Assembly (NCBI RefSeq): GCF_030272615.1
Contig: NC_081410.1
Span: 121,088,640-121,152,639 of the forward strand
DNA length: 64,000 bases
Direction: 5' to 3'
DNA from: Cryptomeria japonica
Lineage: Eukaryota > Streptophyta > Pinopsida > Cupressales > Cupressaceae
A program made the position numbers and the translations under genes. The notes below the pieces were generated by a model. It saw only the letters and a program-made list of their open reading frames with translations. It was not told where the DNA came from and searched no databases. Positions 31,363-43,454 of the stretch are shown here, one piece after another (position 1 is the first letter of the stretch; every line of letters begins with the position of its first letter).

Positions 31363-33875
31363 GCGATGGCGCTAGAATAACGTTGGTGCGAAGACAATAA
31401 GACAATTGTGAGAGCAGAAAAAGGGGGAGCGAGAAAATGCCCCAGATGGATGAAGGAATGGTTAGGGATGCCCCCTTGAGAGGGTGCACGGGGAAAGAGG
31501 AATCGGGTGGCCTCTCAAAAGAAACATTGCCCCAGTGGACATGATAGAAGGAAAGAAGCAGAATGGGAAGGGGACCAAAAAATGCAAATATAATGGATGA
31601 AAATGATCATAGAGCGCGAGCACTCGTGAAATAGGATGCCATGTATTGAACACTTATTTTGATTTAGCATTGTATGTGAGTCACCAGGGTATAAGGAACC
31701 GAGGTGGAATTTCACAGCCAATGCATGGGTTGACACATAAACAGACACAGGCTAATCTAGCACCATGCAGAGTTACAGAGACCTTGTAGGCAACAGTGCT
31801 AGAAGAACCCCAAGTAGAAGATATGCCCCAATGTAACATGAGATAACAGAGACCTCATGAGGGTACAACAAGGGACACATCCAAAAGACACGCCATGCAA
31901 AAACCAAAAGCAACAAGATAGCAACCTGAGCCTTGTTATTCTTAGTGCACCATGATATAAAAGATCGTGGCAATCAAGAGGAAACATGATTCAATGAGCT
32001 TAAAAAGATAAACAAAGATCGAAAAGAATCAAAGCCAACACAAGTGTCTCAGATGTCTTTTGCCAAAAGGATAACCGATGGGATGAGGATTTGATGATGT
32101 CTGACTTGAGGAAGGATACATCCTGCGCAGACTGATGATGGGTGTTGGTGAGAATGATACATCTTGTAACAACACCAGGATACATCCTGCTTTAGGATGA
32201 TTGTTGAAGAATCAGTTGATAGGATATGATCTCGAAGGACAAGACCGACAAACGCCTATGTACAACGACACCTAAATACAAGATGTACAAATAGCTATGG
32301 ATGATGGAAGAAGGACCAAGGATAGACACGATGTTGTTGCAGTCAAGATGAAAAACCATGAGAGATTGATGATTGATGGGGTGTTGTTGATGTGGGAATG
32401 ATATATCCCAAAACAACACAAGGATTGTGAAGGATGCATCCCGATGATGATTATTGGATTGCGATCAAGGCTTGCAGCAAGGCTGAGAACAAGACCATGG
32501 ATGCGAATGGAGGATTGACCTTAGATAGTGAAAGGAGATGGATAAGATTCGAACGCCATGGTGGATTGCGAGAAGCAGATGGATTGATAGGACATAATGA
32601 CATTGGATTGCGCGGAGGTAGCCTAGAGCTAAATACCAATGACAAGGGATGCAAGAGGCAATGGAATGATATGAGCAAAGGGATGAAAGGATGGAGGATA
32701 GGATGAAAAGGATTGGTGGATGAAGGGATGGAGGAACTGGGAAGGGATGCAAAAGGATTACATGGAGTAGAGGAAGGATGAGTGGATAGATGGGTGAATG
32801 GAAGAAAATGATTGGTGGATGGATCAGGTTACAGATGAAATGATGGAGGAATTGGGAGGTCCAAGGATTGGTGGATGGATGGATATGATAAGATGGAGGG
32901 ATGGAGGAACTGGAAGATAAAGATGGGTGGATGGCTGGATATGATAAGATGACCGACGCGAGGATAGTAAGTTGAGGGAAGTGGATGGAAGATAGGGTAA
33001 TGGGTGGACACAGACTACGAAGGAAAAGTGTGATAGAGAAATGGAAGCCAAGAGGTGTCCAAAGCATGTATACGCGGTGGCCTTTTCTTTTCATCAAGAT
33101 CCAAAGAGGATGGATGAAGTGAAATGGATGGGATATGATAGATATGGTAGGCAGATGGAATGGAGAAGGAAATGACAAGATGGGCATAAGAGCTTGCCCC
33201 TGAGTGCAGCGAGAAAAAGGATGAGGGGAATTACGCACGACACCTGTTTGCCAGGTTTTCATCATGGTACTTGTCCAGGGCGCATGTTTGCCAAGTTTTC
33301 ACCACTGGATGAATTTTTTCTCCTCTTATTTTTTTTCTCTATTTTTTGGGAGGAAATTTATGGATGGAGCTAGATGAGGATAAGTGGATTTGGAGGATAG
33401 ATAGATGGAAGAGTCAAGCATCAAGTTCCATATCAAGGTATTAGGAGCCCATTTCGAGTGATCATTGGATGTTGGTGCAATTTTATTAGGAAGGAGTGGA
33501 TTATGTAAAGGCTTAGATTAGATGGTTTTGATGGGGAATGTAAGGGATATGGTAGTGGCAAGTGATTGGATGGAAGGAGGGAAAGTGAGTGTGATGGAAG
33601 GATGTTGTCAGGACCAACATTGGCACATGTTGTGAAGGATGTGGGATGAGTGGAGGAGAGATGAATGTAGCATGTGAATATGATGGAGGCATTATGATAG
33701 GTAGCTTTGGAACATAGAGACCCAAAATAGATTTAGAAGATGGAGGGGGATAATGTTTAGCTGGTGGACTAGCAACTTTGGATGTCATTAGAGATTTTTC
33801 TTTTGGATGCACTGCTTCTTTTTGCTTTTTCTTTAGTGGGCCTTTGCGGCCTGTGGGATTTATTGCATTTTTGTA

Positions 33876-34544
33876 TCAGCTTTTGCACTGTTGGAACATG
33901 TCTTTTTGAGTGGACATGATCATCTTTATATTATTGTGGATGTTTAGCTTTATGCATTTTTTATTTGGCATCCAAATTTCTGCTAATAGCCTTGGAAGGA
34001 GTGGCGAAGGTGTAGGAGATGCAGGGAATATGGGTGAAGTGATGGAGGTAGGATGTTGGATGGAATGTGAGGACATGAGCCTTTGTTGATCCTGACTAGG
34101 AATGAAAGGAATCAAATGTTTATGATGGGTGATGGAGATAGTGGATTTGTGTATGGAGGGACGAGTAGGAAAAGATGGAGGATGGGATTTTGGGATATAA
34201 TGGCCCAAAATGGATTTTGCATGTGGGGAATATATGAAGGTGGATTTTGGGATATAGGGACCCAAAATGGATTTAGAGGATGAAGTAGGAAGATGGATGG
34301 TTGTTTTAGGTTTATATGATGGAGGGGGGGGGGAGATGATGATAAATGATTTGGAGGAACGATGGGGCGATGTAATGGTGTGTTTGGAAGTATACTTGGA
34401 TTTTGCATTAGTTGTACCAACATTTTTTGATGAATTGTCTTGAGATATGTAACTGAGACCATGAGATCCTGGATGTGTTTTGACATGGATGGGCTCCAAA
34501 GTACCTTGCTCATGTAGCCCTAATCGTTTTCCTTGATAGTTCAT
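33876..34544 (-). pseudogene. G-patch-like ORF, left arm
   Basis: Begins MNYQGKRLGLHEQGTLEPI and continues to HPGSHGLSYISQ. This fits a G-patch (Gly-rich motif with GLGxxxQG...PI...GLGY spacing), a putative RNA-binding module found in plant Ty3/gypsy polyproteins. It goes on into a Pro/Ser/Lys-rich region with two copies of KSILGPYIPKS-like repeats (KSILGPYIPKS, KSILGHYIPKS) and ends at position 222. Its start overlaps the stop of the upstream ORF by ATGA at an AAAAAATGA run, so the two frames were probably once one. No protease, RT or integrase follows. Its function in the element is unknown. Confidence 0.6.
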
Positions 34545-35185
34545 TTTTTGAGCATTTTATTTAAAGTAGGATACTTTTTCTCCAGGTAACAAGATGCGAG
34601 TCCTTTATCAGATGTAGGAGAATGGGTTGTGTATATGAGATGTTCTTCTGCTGCGAGTGAATTGCCATGGATGAATGTAAGTGAACCAATGGGATAAAGT
34701 GATGGTGGTGGGATGGTTTGGATAAGAGGAGATGGAGGATTGAGAAGTGAAGTGTATGGGACGAGAGGATCTTGGTTTGGAATAGGGGATGATAGGGGAT
34801 CTTGAGATGAAGGGGATGGAATAGTAGGATCTTGACTTGGATCAATGATTTTTTGAACATGATCTGGAACAAGATCTTGGAATGATGGGATTAGTGTGGA
34901 TGGTGTGGCAAGAGGTGAGTGGGTAGACTCTTCAAATGGAATGGATGGAAGGATGGGAGATTCAGTGACAGGTAGATGGAGTGGATGGAAGGAGGAGAGG
35001 TTCTTCAATTGGGATAGCTTGAGTGGATGGAAGGACGAGAGTTTCTTCAAGTGGGAGAACTGGGAGAGATGGAGTGGATGGAAGGATGGGAGATTCATCA
35101 ATTGGGAGAGATGGAGTGGATGGAAGGACGAGAGGTTCTTCATCTGGGAGAGATGGAGTGGATGGAAGGACAAGAGGTTCTTCAA
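34541..35185 (-). pseudogene. PSTP-repeat ORF, left arm
   Basis: On the - strand the sequence carries a ~42-bp minisatellite. Read in its natural frame it encodes repeats of the type EEPLILPSTPS, and in the frame left open here FHPLHLSQ repeats. The downstream part encodes ESPILPSIPFEESTHSPL, DPTIPSPSSQDPLSSPIP and ends KYPTLNKMLKK-stop. The end leads straight into the G-patch ORF one frame away. It may be a low-complexity linker of a former polyprotein. Confidence 0.55.
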
Positions 35186-35513
35186 CTAGGGTAGGTTTCC
35201 TGGATGGAAGGATGAGAGGTTCCTTGGATTGAGTTTGAATGGCTGTAGGAGTAGGTGATGGGGATTATGAGGGTAGAATCTCAATGGATGAAAGGTCTTC
35301 GATGGTGGTAGAAAGTGGGAGAGGAATGATAGATGTGGGAGTTGGAAGGAAAGTTGGTGGATTGAGATAAGATGCGGTGGATGGTGGATTGAGATAGAAG
35401 GAAGTGGATGGTGGAGGATTGAGGTGAGATGAAGGATTGCAACTTGTGCCACGTGCTTGTTCATGAATGTTCATCACAACAATGTGTGAAGGCAATGCCT
35501 GTAGATAAATGAA

Positions 35514-36026
35514 TCATGGTTTTGAAATAGCAAGTTGTGATGTTACTTGAGATTGATATTGTGGAGAACTGACCACTTGTGGCATTGATTGGACAAGTGG
35601 GGGCACAAATGATAAGGGCATTGTGTAAGTCATGCCCCTAGTCAGAACTTGTGTGAGAAATGATGGCAAATTAGGATTAGATGAAGGATTGAGATAGGAT
35701 GGAACATTAGAGTTGGATGGAGAAGTGAGATAAGATTGCGACGTGACTTGGAGATCTGTCTCATCATGTTGATCAACCATACCCTCGTCATCATTGACAT
35801 AGGGTGAAGTGGAAGAAAATGAGGGATGACCATACTCATCATAGTAGGATTGAGACATGACTTGGAAATCTATGTCATCAGGTTGATCAACCATTCCCTC
35901 ATCATCATCGACAGAGGGTGAAGTGGAAGAAAATGAAGGACGACCAAACTCATCATAATAAAATTGCAACATGACGATTAGTTGATGAGTTGGAGAGATG
36001 AAAGATGAGAATGGACGATAGACCAA
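35514..36026 (-). pseudogene. Acidic ORF of unknown function, left arm
   Basis: 170 codons, beginning MVYRPFSSFISPTH. It contains a two-copy internal repeat of YYDE(F/Y)GHPSFSSTSP then DDDEGMVDQ, followed by Ser/Pro/Asn-rich sequence. The mirror copy at 40136-40590 is broken. I do not recognise a gag, protease or envelope domain. Being upstream of the PSTP and G-patch ORFs, it could be part of a gag-like region, but that is a guess. Confidence 0.4.
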
Positions 36027-36389
36027 AGCTTAGAATAGGATGAACGACCAACTCAGACTAGGATGGGGATTGACGTTTGATGAAGTTGGAAAGGATGAAT
36101 TTTGATGTTTGATTTTGGATGGCTGATGTTCGGATTGATGACCTAGGAAGAAGGCAATGATGATGCAAATTGGGAGACGAGATATGATAATGAACAATAG
36201 TGATGACGCAAGAACCAAGATGATGATAACTAAGGTGATGACTACCAACTGAGATGATAAAAGTGACCATGCAAGTCGAGACCCTAGTGGACGATGATAA
36301 CAACGTAAGCTAGAAGCCAAACTGGAATGCAAAAGCAAAGAGCCAAAGATATCGAACGAGAGTGAACTAACTAACCAAGGACAACACTC

Positions 36390-36760
36390 TGCTAGTGTAA
36401 CAACATCTAAGACTTGGAGTACACAAGGATAGATACCGACTACTGAAAACTCAGGAGATTTCTAACATGATGCGGACAATACTTCGACAACGTAATGACA
36501 TCTAAGAATAGGATCATGAAAGATAGGTGTAAATTGCTGATAGATAAAGAAAACTCTAATGCTAAACAAACAGAATTCCGGTAGCGTGATGACGTCTAAG
36601 AACAAGATCACAAAGATAACTAACAGCTGGAGAATCAAGTAGTTTCTCAGGCAATGCAGACATCATAACGACAACACAATGACGTCTAAGAACAAGATCA
36701 TGAAAGATAGGTGAGACTGACAATAAACCCGCGAGAGTTCTAATGACAATGACTATGCTA
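36390..36760 (-). repeat. Degenerate ~90-100-bp tandem repeats, left arm
   Basis: The core TAATGACATCTAAGAATAGG and variants (GATGACGTCTAAGAACAAG, CAATGACGTCTAAGAACAAG) occur near 36403, 36493, 36582 and 36679. Mirror copies are at about 39480-39740. Confidence 0.7.
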
Positions 36761-38030
36761 AGTATGTCAATCTAGCCCAAGACATAGGCATTCTCACTAT
36801 ACCAGGAAGCGAACCCGCTGCAGGACAAATACAACTAGGACTATGTGAAATTTGATGTGTTTGATAACTAATACTGATTTTTGCAAAATATCATTGTGAC
36901 ACAAACATAGCAAGCACATATGAATGATATAATGCAATAAAACAGTCATGCACTTCCTTGGATAGTCAAATGACAGTACTTGTTGAATCCCCTAGCCCAG
37001 AATAACACATCCAACCGGATAGATAGAAGCTTGGTAGCACTGGCTCCACCCTTGGCACACACTTCTCGGGCATGCCAAACTTCGAATTTGTAAAGACCTG
37101 AAGATCTCGAGAAATTTTCTCTCAAATTGGGGGGTACATGAAGGGTGTCTTTGGCATGCACGTATCACAATGCCTGAGTCAAAAATTAGAAGGATTGGGG
37201 CCACTATAACAACGGTTCATAGTAATTTTCTGACAGGTCTAGTCCAACAACGGATTGTCGAAGCAAGCCACTTAAGACTTTAATTGAGCTTATCGGTGCA
37301 AAGAAGGCCTCCACATATGATAAATTCACTTAATACTTCAGGTGTTTGATCGGGTTTTTTATAGAGTGTCTTGAAAAACATCGGTTGAGGTCGCGCTAGG
37401 AGAGATGCTATCCCCAACGTGCCCCTGTTTTGAAACACTCCCTTGAGGTGATGAGGCCCCCAAGAGGTGATTCACTACTAAAAAGAAAAATGAGTGTTGC
37501 TGACACTTTTCTCTTGCACCTAGGACCACGAGAGCCAAGGGAGAGGATAATATGTGTTAGCAGTAGGACCACTCTACATGCGCACAAGTGTGTCAATCGC
37601 GAAAGACATGGGGTTCATTTCCTTTAATCAAATTGAAGTGTGGCTAATTACTCAAAAGACACAACATATCCATTTCCTTAGTTGAATTGAAGTGTGCCTA
37701 ATTACCCATCAAACACAAAATGCGAAGATTGAAATGCGATAAAGGAAATATGTTTTCATGAAGACCCTCTTTAGCGGTCCTGCAACCAATCGTTAATGTT
37801 TTAAAAGCATGGGGTCTTCTTATTGCTTGATTTGTTGCACAAATGTTAGCAAAATATCATCCAAAAACACACAAGTTAGTTAGTAGATTAGTCTGAAAAC
37901 AACATTCTAGAAAATCATATAAATGATAACAAGTGAACCCGCTACAACACAGTGCAAACCCGCTGTTTCAAGTTATGTTCTTTCTGTTTCAGGGTGTGTT
38001 CCCGCTGTTTCAGGGCACGTTCTCGCTGTC

Positions 38031-38157
38031 ACCATCTAATCCAAGCCTTTACATAAACCACTCCTTCCTAATAAAGTTGTACCAATATCTTGTGATCACT
38101 CAAAATGGGCTCCTTACGTTGATATTGAAGAACCATCCTGTTGTTAGACGCACCCTA
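38031..38157. repeat. Spacer at the axis of the palindrome
   Basis: About 127 bp that is not self-complementary with the arms. It is similar to 50483-50585 of the right arm in the same orientation (shared CATCTAATCCAAGCCTTTAC, CTTCCTAATAA, GTTGTACCAA, GTGATCACTC, TTGATATTGAA). Short repeats around CGCTGTTTCAGGG flank it on both sides. Confidence 0.75.
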
Positions 38158-40135
38158 AAACAGAGGGAACACACCCTGAAACTACGAGAATGTACTTGAA
38201 ACAACGGGAACACAACTTGAAACAATGGGTTTGCATTGTGTTGTAGCGGGTTTGCTCATTATCATTTACATGATTTTCCAGAATGCTATTTTTGGACTAA
38301 TCTACTAACTAGTGTGTTTTTGGATGATATTTTGCTAACATTTGTGTAGCAAATTGAGCGATAAGAAGACCCCATGCTTTTAAAACATTAACAATTGGTT
38401 GTAGGACTGCTAAAGAGGGGTTTCGTGAAAACATATTTCCTTTATCGCATTTCAATTTTCACATCTTGTGTCTTATGGGTAATTAGGAACACTTCAATTC
38501 CACTAAGGAAATGGACATGTTGTGTCTTTTGAATAATTAGGCACACTTCAATTTGATTAAAGGGAATGAACCCCATGTCTTTCGTGATTGGCACACTTGT
38601 GCGCATGTAGAGTGATCCTACTGCTAACACACACTATCCTCTCCCTTAGCTCTCGTGGTCCTAGGTGCAAGAGTAAAGTGTTAGCGACACTCATTTTTAT
38701 TTTTAGTAGTGAATCACCTATTGGGGGCCTCATCACCTCAAGGGAGTGTTTCAAAACAGGGGCACGTTGGGGATAACATCTCTCCCAGCACGACCTTGAG
38801 CGGTGTTTTTCAAGCCGCTATATAAAAAAATCGGTCAAACGACTGAAGTGTTGAGTGAATTCGTCGAATGTGGAGGCCTTCTTTGCACCGAAAAGCTCAA
38901 TTAAAGTCTTAAGTGGCTTGCTCGAAAATCTGTTGTTGGACTAAATCCCTCGAAAAATTACTACGAACCATTGATAGTGGCCCCAATCCTTCTAGTTGTT
39001 GACTCAAACTTTGTGAGACGTGCATGCCGAAGACACCCCTCATGTACCTCCCAATTTGAGATAGAAAATTTCTCGAGATCTTCGGGTCTTTAGAAATTCG
39101 AAGCTTGACATGCCTGAGAAGTGTGTGCCAAGGGTGGAGCCAGTGCTACCAAGCTTCTATCTATCCGGTTGGATGTGGTATTCTGGGCTAGGGGATTCAA
39201 CAAGTACTGTCATTTGACTATCCTAGGAAGTGCATGACTATTTTATTGCATTCTATCATTCGTATGTGCTTGATATGTTTGTGTCACAACGATCTTTTGC
39301 CAAAATCAGTATTAGTCATTAAACACATCACATTTCACACAGTTCTAGTTGTTGTTGTCCTGCAACGGGTTTGCTTCTTGGTATAGCAGGAATGCCTCAG
39401 TCTTGAGCTAGATTGACATACTTAGCGTAGTCACTGTCATTTGAACTCTGGCGGGTTTGCTCTTTACTCTGGCAGGTTTGCTGTCAATCTCACCTATCTT
39501 TCACGATCTTGTTCTTAGACGTCATCGTTCTATTGTTATGCTATTCACATTACTTTATAAATTTCTTGATCTATCAATAGTTTACACTTATCTTTCATGA
39601 TCCAGTTCTTAGACATCATTACACTGCCGAAGCGTTGTCTGCATCACGTTAGAAATTTCTTGAAATTTCAGTAGTCGGTATCTATCTTGCGTATTCTGAG
39701 TCTTAGATGTTGTTGCGCTAGCAGAGTGTTGTCCTTGATTCGTTAGTTCACTCTTGATCGATATCTTTGGCTCGTCACTTTTGCATTCCAGTTTGGCTTC
39801 TAGCTTACGCCATTATTATCGTCCACTAGGGTCTTGACTTGAATGGTTACTTTTATCATCTTTGTTGGTAGTCGTCACCTTAGTTATCATCATCTTGGTT
39901 CTTGCATCATCACTATCGTCCATTGTCACCTCTCGCCTCCAATTTGCGTCATCATTTCCTTCTTCTTAGGTTATCAATCCAAACATAGGCCATCCAAAAT
40001 CAAACATCAAATTCATCCTCTTTCTACCTTCATCAAACGTCAGTCCTCATCGTAGTCTGAGCTGGTCATTCATACTATTCTAAGCTTTGGTCTATCGTCC
40101 ATTATGATCTTTCATATCGCCAACTCATCAACTAA

Positions 40136-40590
40136 TTGTCATGTTGCAATTTTATTATGATGAGTTTGGTCATCCTTCATTTTCTTCCACTTCACCATAT
40201 GTCGATGATGACGAGGGCATGGTTGATCAACTCGATGACACAAATGTCTCAATCCTACTATGATGAGTATGATCATCTCTCATTTTCTTCCACTTCACAC
40301 TATGTTGATGATGACGAGGGTATGGTTGATCAACTTGATGAGACAAATCTCCAAGTCACGTCGCACTCTTATCTCACTTCTCCATCCAATTCTAATCTTC
40401 CATCCTATCTCAATCCTTCATCGAATCCTAATCCGCCATCATTTGTCACACAAGCTATGACTAGGGGCATGAATTACACAATACTATTATCATTTGTGCC
40501 CCCACCCGTTCAATCAATGCCACAAGTGGTTAGTGCTCCACAATAGCAATCTCAAGTAACATCACAACCTGTTGTTTCAAAACCATGATT
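40136..40590 (+). pseudogene. Acidic ORF of unknown function, right arm
   Basis: Mirror copy of 35514-36026. It opens with MLQFYYDEFGHPSFSSTS-type sequence in one frame, and a frameshift between the two internal repeat units breaks it. Ser/Asn/Pro-rich sequence follows (SNLPSYLNPSSNPNPPSF). Confidence 0.45.
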
Positions 40591-40716
40591 CAGTTATCTA
40601 TAGGCACCGCCTTCACACATTGTTGTGATGAACATTCATGAACAAGCACGTGGCACCAGTCGCAATCCTTCATCTCACCTCAATCCTCCACCATCCACTT
40701 CCTCCTATCTTAGTCC

Positions 40717-42210
40717 TGTTGGCAATATTGCATTATAACAGACAATGAAAGATTGTTGGCATTTCATAAGGATATTGAGAAGGTTGTTGATGATTATGGA
40801 TATAACTGATTAAAGATGTTTACTGTCTTGATATTATTATTTTGTCATTGATATCAAGAAATTGATTTTCTAATTCAGTATGATGTTGCCATATCTTGAG
40901 AAGTATGATATGAAGATTATAAAGATGTCGGTAAAAGACACAAGAAAGAATATGATGAATAAGGTATTCAATGGGCAACTAGTACCGAGTCAGACAATGA
41001 TGAGATCATGATGTTTTAGATTGTTTTAACATCATACATATGTTGTAAAATGTAAAGGTTAATACTATACTATGTTATCAACCCTAAGGAACTTAGTCAG
41101 TAAACCCTAAGGTTATCGCTATCGGTTAATGAAGGCGGAATGTCTATCGAGTGAAATTTGGTATTCACCGAGTTGTAACCGAGCTATAACAGAATGCATT
41201 AAATGTTTACACGCGTTATTTAATGAAGGAAGCTGATGAGCTGGAACTGATCAATGATTGGTGAGCCGTGGAAGAATTTTGTTAACGAATCTAAGGCAAT
41301 GAAAAGTCGGCATGAAGATCTACAACGCAGATTGAACCGCAATACCCTGACACAAGTTCCAAGAAATGTATGCAAGTTCCAAGGCGGGGTAAAACATTTT
41401 CAAATCGAAAGATGCATTGAACCTGGACAAGATCGAAGATCTGATGGCTATGATTGATCATGGGAAATGTGATCAAGGAGATTAAGTGGTTACCTAATTG
41501 TTTATAAATATGAAACTGTTGATAAACAATGCATGCAAGCAAGTGTATGCACAGGGATGCTACATAGTGATTATCGAGCACAAAAGCTTGAAGACCTGTT
41601 TGAATAACAGAGTATAGAAGCCCAGCAGATAGACAAGATTAGTTCTATGTCTAGATTGTATTGAACAAATAGGAATCTGCTTTAGCATTTTAGATGTGAA
41701 GTTGCAGATAGATTTTTATTACTGTTATTTTGTGAAAGTGACAAAAAATCTTTTAATCGAGTGGACTTAACAGTCTTATTTGTAAAACCCTCTAGCAAGG
41801 TGACATTCTGATTGAGTGTTTGAAATCCTTTAACAAGGTCACTTCTAACAAGGTGAAGATCCTAACAGATATGAGGGAAATCCCTTAACTGGGTCACATC
41901 TAGCAATGTGTTTGTAATCTTTAACAGGATTTGCTTTTAACCGAGCATACTCTAGAAGAGTATATTTCTTAGTGGGTCCGAAATCCCACAGTTGTTTTTC
42001 CCTATTTGGGTTTCCATGTTAAATCTGGTGTTATGAGGTTTATGATGTTTATATGCTTTTGAGTTTGCATGTTTGACAGTTTTGGTTATATTACTGATAT
42101 ATATGTTACCGAGGTTGAATCTGATGTTTTTATGGATGATTAAGTTTGTATGATTCACCCCCCCTCTCATCTTGTTGGCTATTGGCTTATATTAAGTATC
42201 AGAACTATCA
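40717..42210 (+). repeat. 5' LTR of the nested Copia element
   Basis: 1494 bp; TG...CA ends; preceded by AGTCC. The part near 41800-41940 has repeated AACAAGGT- and TAACAGGAT-type phrases. Confidence 0.95.
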
Positions 42211-42212
42211 AT

Positions 42213-42224
42213 TGGTATAAGAGC
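42213..42224 (+). promoter_or_regulatory. Primer binding site of the nested Copia element
   Basis: TGGTATAAGAGC, two bases after the LTR. It differs from the classical TGGTATCAGAGC at one base. Confidence 0.8.
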
Positions 42225-42275
42225 TTTGGACTCCGGAAGGAAAAGTTTAAAGGCACTTGAGTTAAAGATCCAAAG

Positions 42276-43454
42276 ATGTATAAGAGGGATGCACCGAAGC
42301 TAAACAAGTCAAGTTTCTCTACATGGCAGAAAAGGATGAAGCTACATCTATTAGGAGTTGGAGAATATGCTGTATACTATCTGGAGAATGATTTTGTCAC
42401 ATCGAGCACCTATCCATTGACTATGGAAGAGATAAAGGCAAAGCAAGAACATATTCAAGCAATGATTGAAATAACATCTGCATTGACCGATTAAGAGTTT
42501 AATGACCTAGAAGGCTGCAATGATGCAAAGGCTATGTGGGATAAGCTCATATCAGTATATGGAGGAGATGAACATGTTCAAAGAGAAAAAGTAGATAGTC
42601 TAAGAGGACAACTTGAATCTATGAGGATGAATGAAGGTGAGAACATAACTCAGTACAGTATAAGACTAAAGGAGATTGTCAATCAAATCAAAGGAGCAGG
42701 TGGAACTATTGAAGAAAAGGATATAACAAGTAAGTTGTTGAGAACCCTTCTACCAGCTTATGCAATCCGAGTCTCTGCAATCAATGAATTGAGGTTTGTA
42801 CCCAATATGCCAGTTTCTTTAGATGCTACTATTGGTAAGCTACATGCATTTGAGTTAAGTAATTTTGATAACAGTAGATCTTCGGTAAATAAAGTTGAAT
42901 CTGCATTTAGTTCTTTTCATCTTGATGAATCTAATGATTACAATGAAAGAAAGTATAAGTACTCTGAAGGAGATCACAGTGGAGAAAGTGAAAGATTTTG
43001 TAAGAACATGGAAGAAGTACACAAACTATATGAGGAAATCAGAAAGCAATTAGAGTTTGAAGCACTACTAGCCAAAAGGTTACCGAGAGGCAAAGGTAAG
43101 TATAAAGGAAAACTACCTTTGAAATGTTTCAATTGTGACAAGATAGGTTATATGGCTTCTAACTGTCTTGACAAAGATTTTACTGAAAAGATAGATTACC
43201 GAGATGACAGACAGAAAGATAATCATTACAGAGGACACCGAGACTTCAGAAGAAGAGATAGAAAGACATGCTTAATAGCTGATGAGGAATCCAATGATGA
43301 TAAATCAGATGAGACAGATACAGAGGAAGTAGTTTATGTGGCTATCAAAGATGGATTAGATAAAGAAAGGTATGAAGAAAAAGCCCTAATATCTCGCATA
43401 AACACTAATGATTCTTGGATTATAGATAGTGGATACTCACATCATATGACATGA
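42276..43454 (+). pseudogene. Copia gag and start of protease, broken
   Basis: Starts MYKRDAPKLNKSSFSTWQKR, typical of Copia gag ('F.G.NF..W...M...L'), and is interrupted by a TAA at about 42492 before EFNDLEG. It resumes with MWDKLISVYGG and continues through the gag domain to a zinc knuckle CFNCDKIGYMASNC. There the usual His is Tyr, so the CCHC set is incomplete. The protease active-site motif follows as WIIDSGYSHHMT, where D-S-G is intact, and a TGA at 43452 stops the frame. In a working element gag forms the particle and protease cuts the polyprotein. Confidence 0.9.

Larger units (their letters stand above)
31349..38030 (-). repeat. Left arm of the giant inverted repeat
   Basis: 6.7 kb that matches 38158-53256 in reverse complement once the nested Copia (40717-48451) is removed. 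Landmarks pair with sums of coordinates near 76.19 kb, drifting to 76.87 kb at the outer end because of indels. Confidence 0.9.

Noticed and set aside
32465-33265. Long Ser/Pro/His-rich open frame (266 codons, - strand) and its mirror at 50760-51422
   Set aside because: The sequence is a chain of CATCCATCC-type repeats that stay open in several frames. There is no domain and no conserved frame between the arms.
34896-35232. Plus-strand frames rich in SGWKDERFF- and DGVDGR-type repeats
   Set aside because: They are the antisense of the PSTP-encoding minisatellite; opposite-strand translation of the same repeats.
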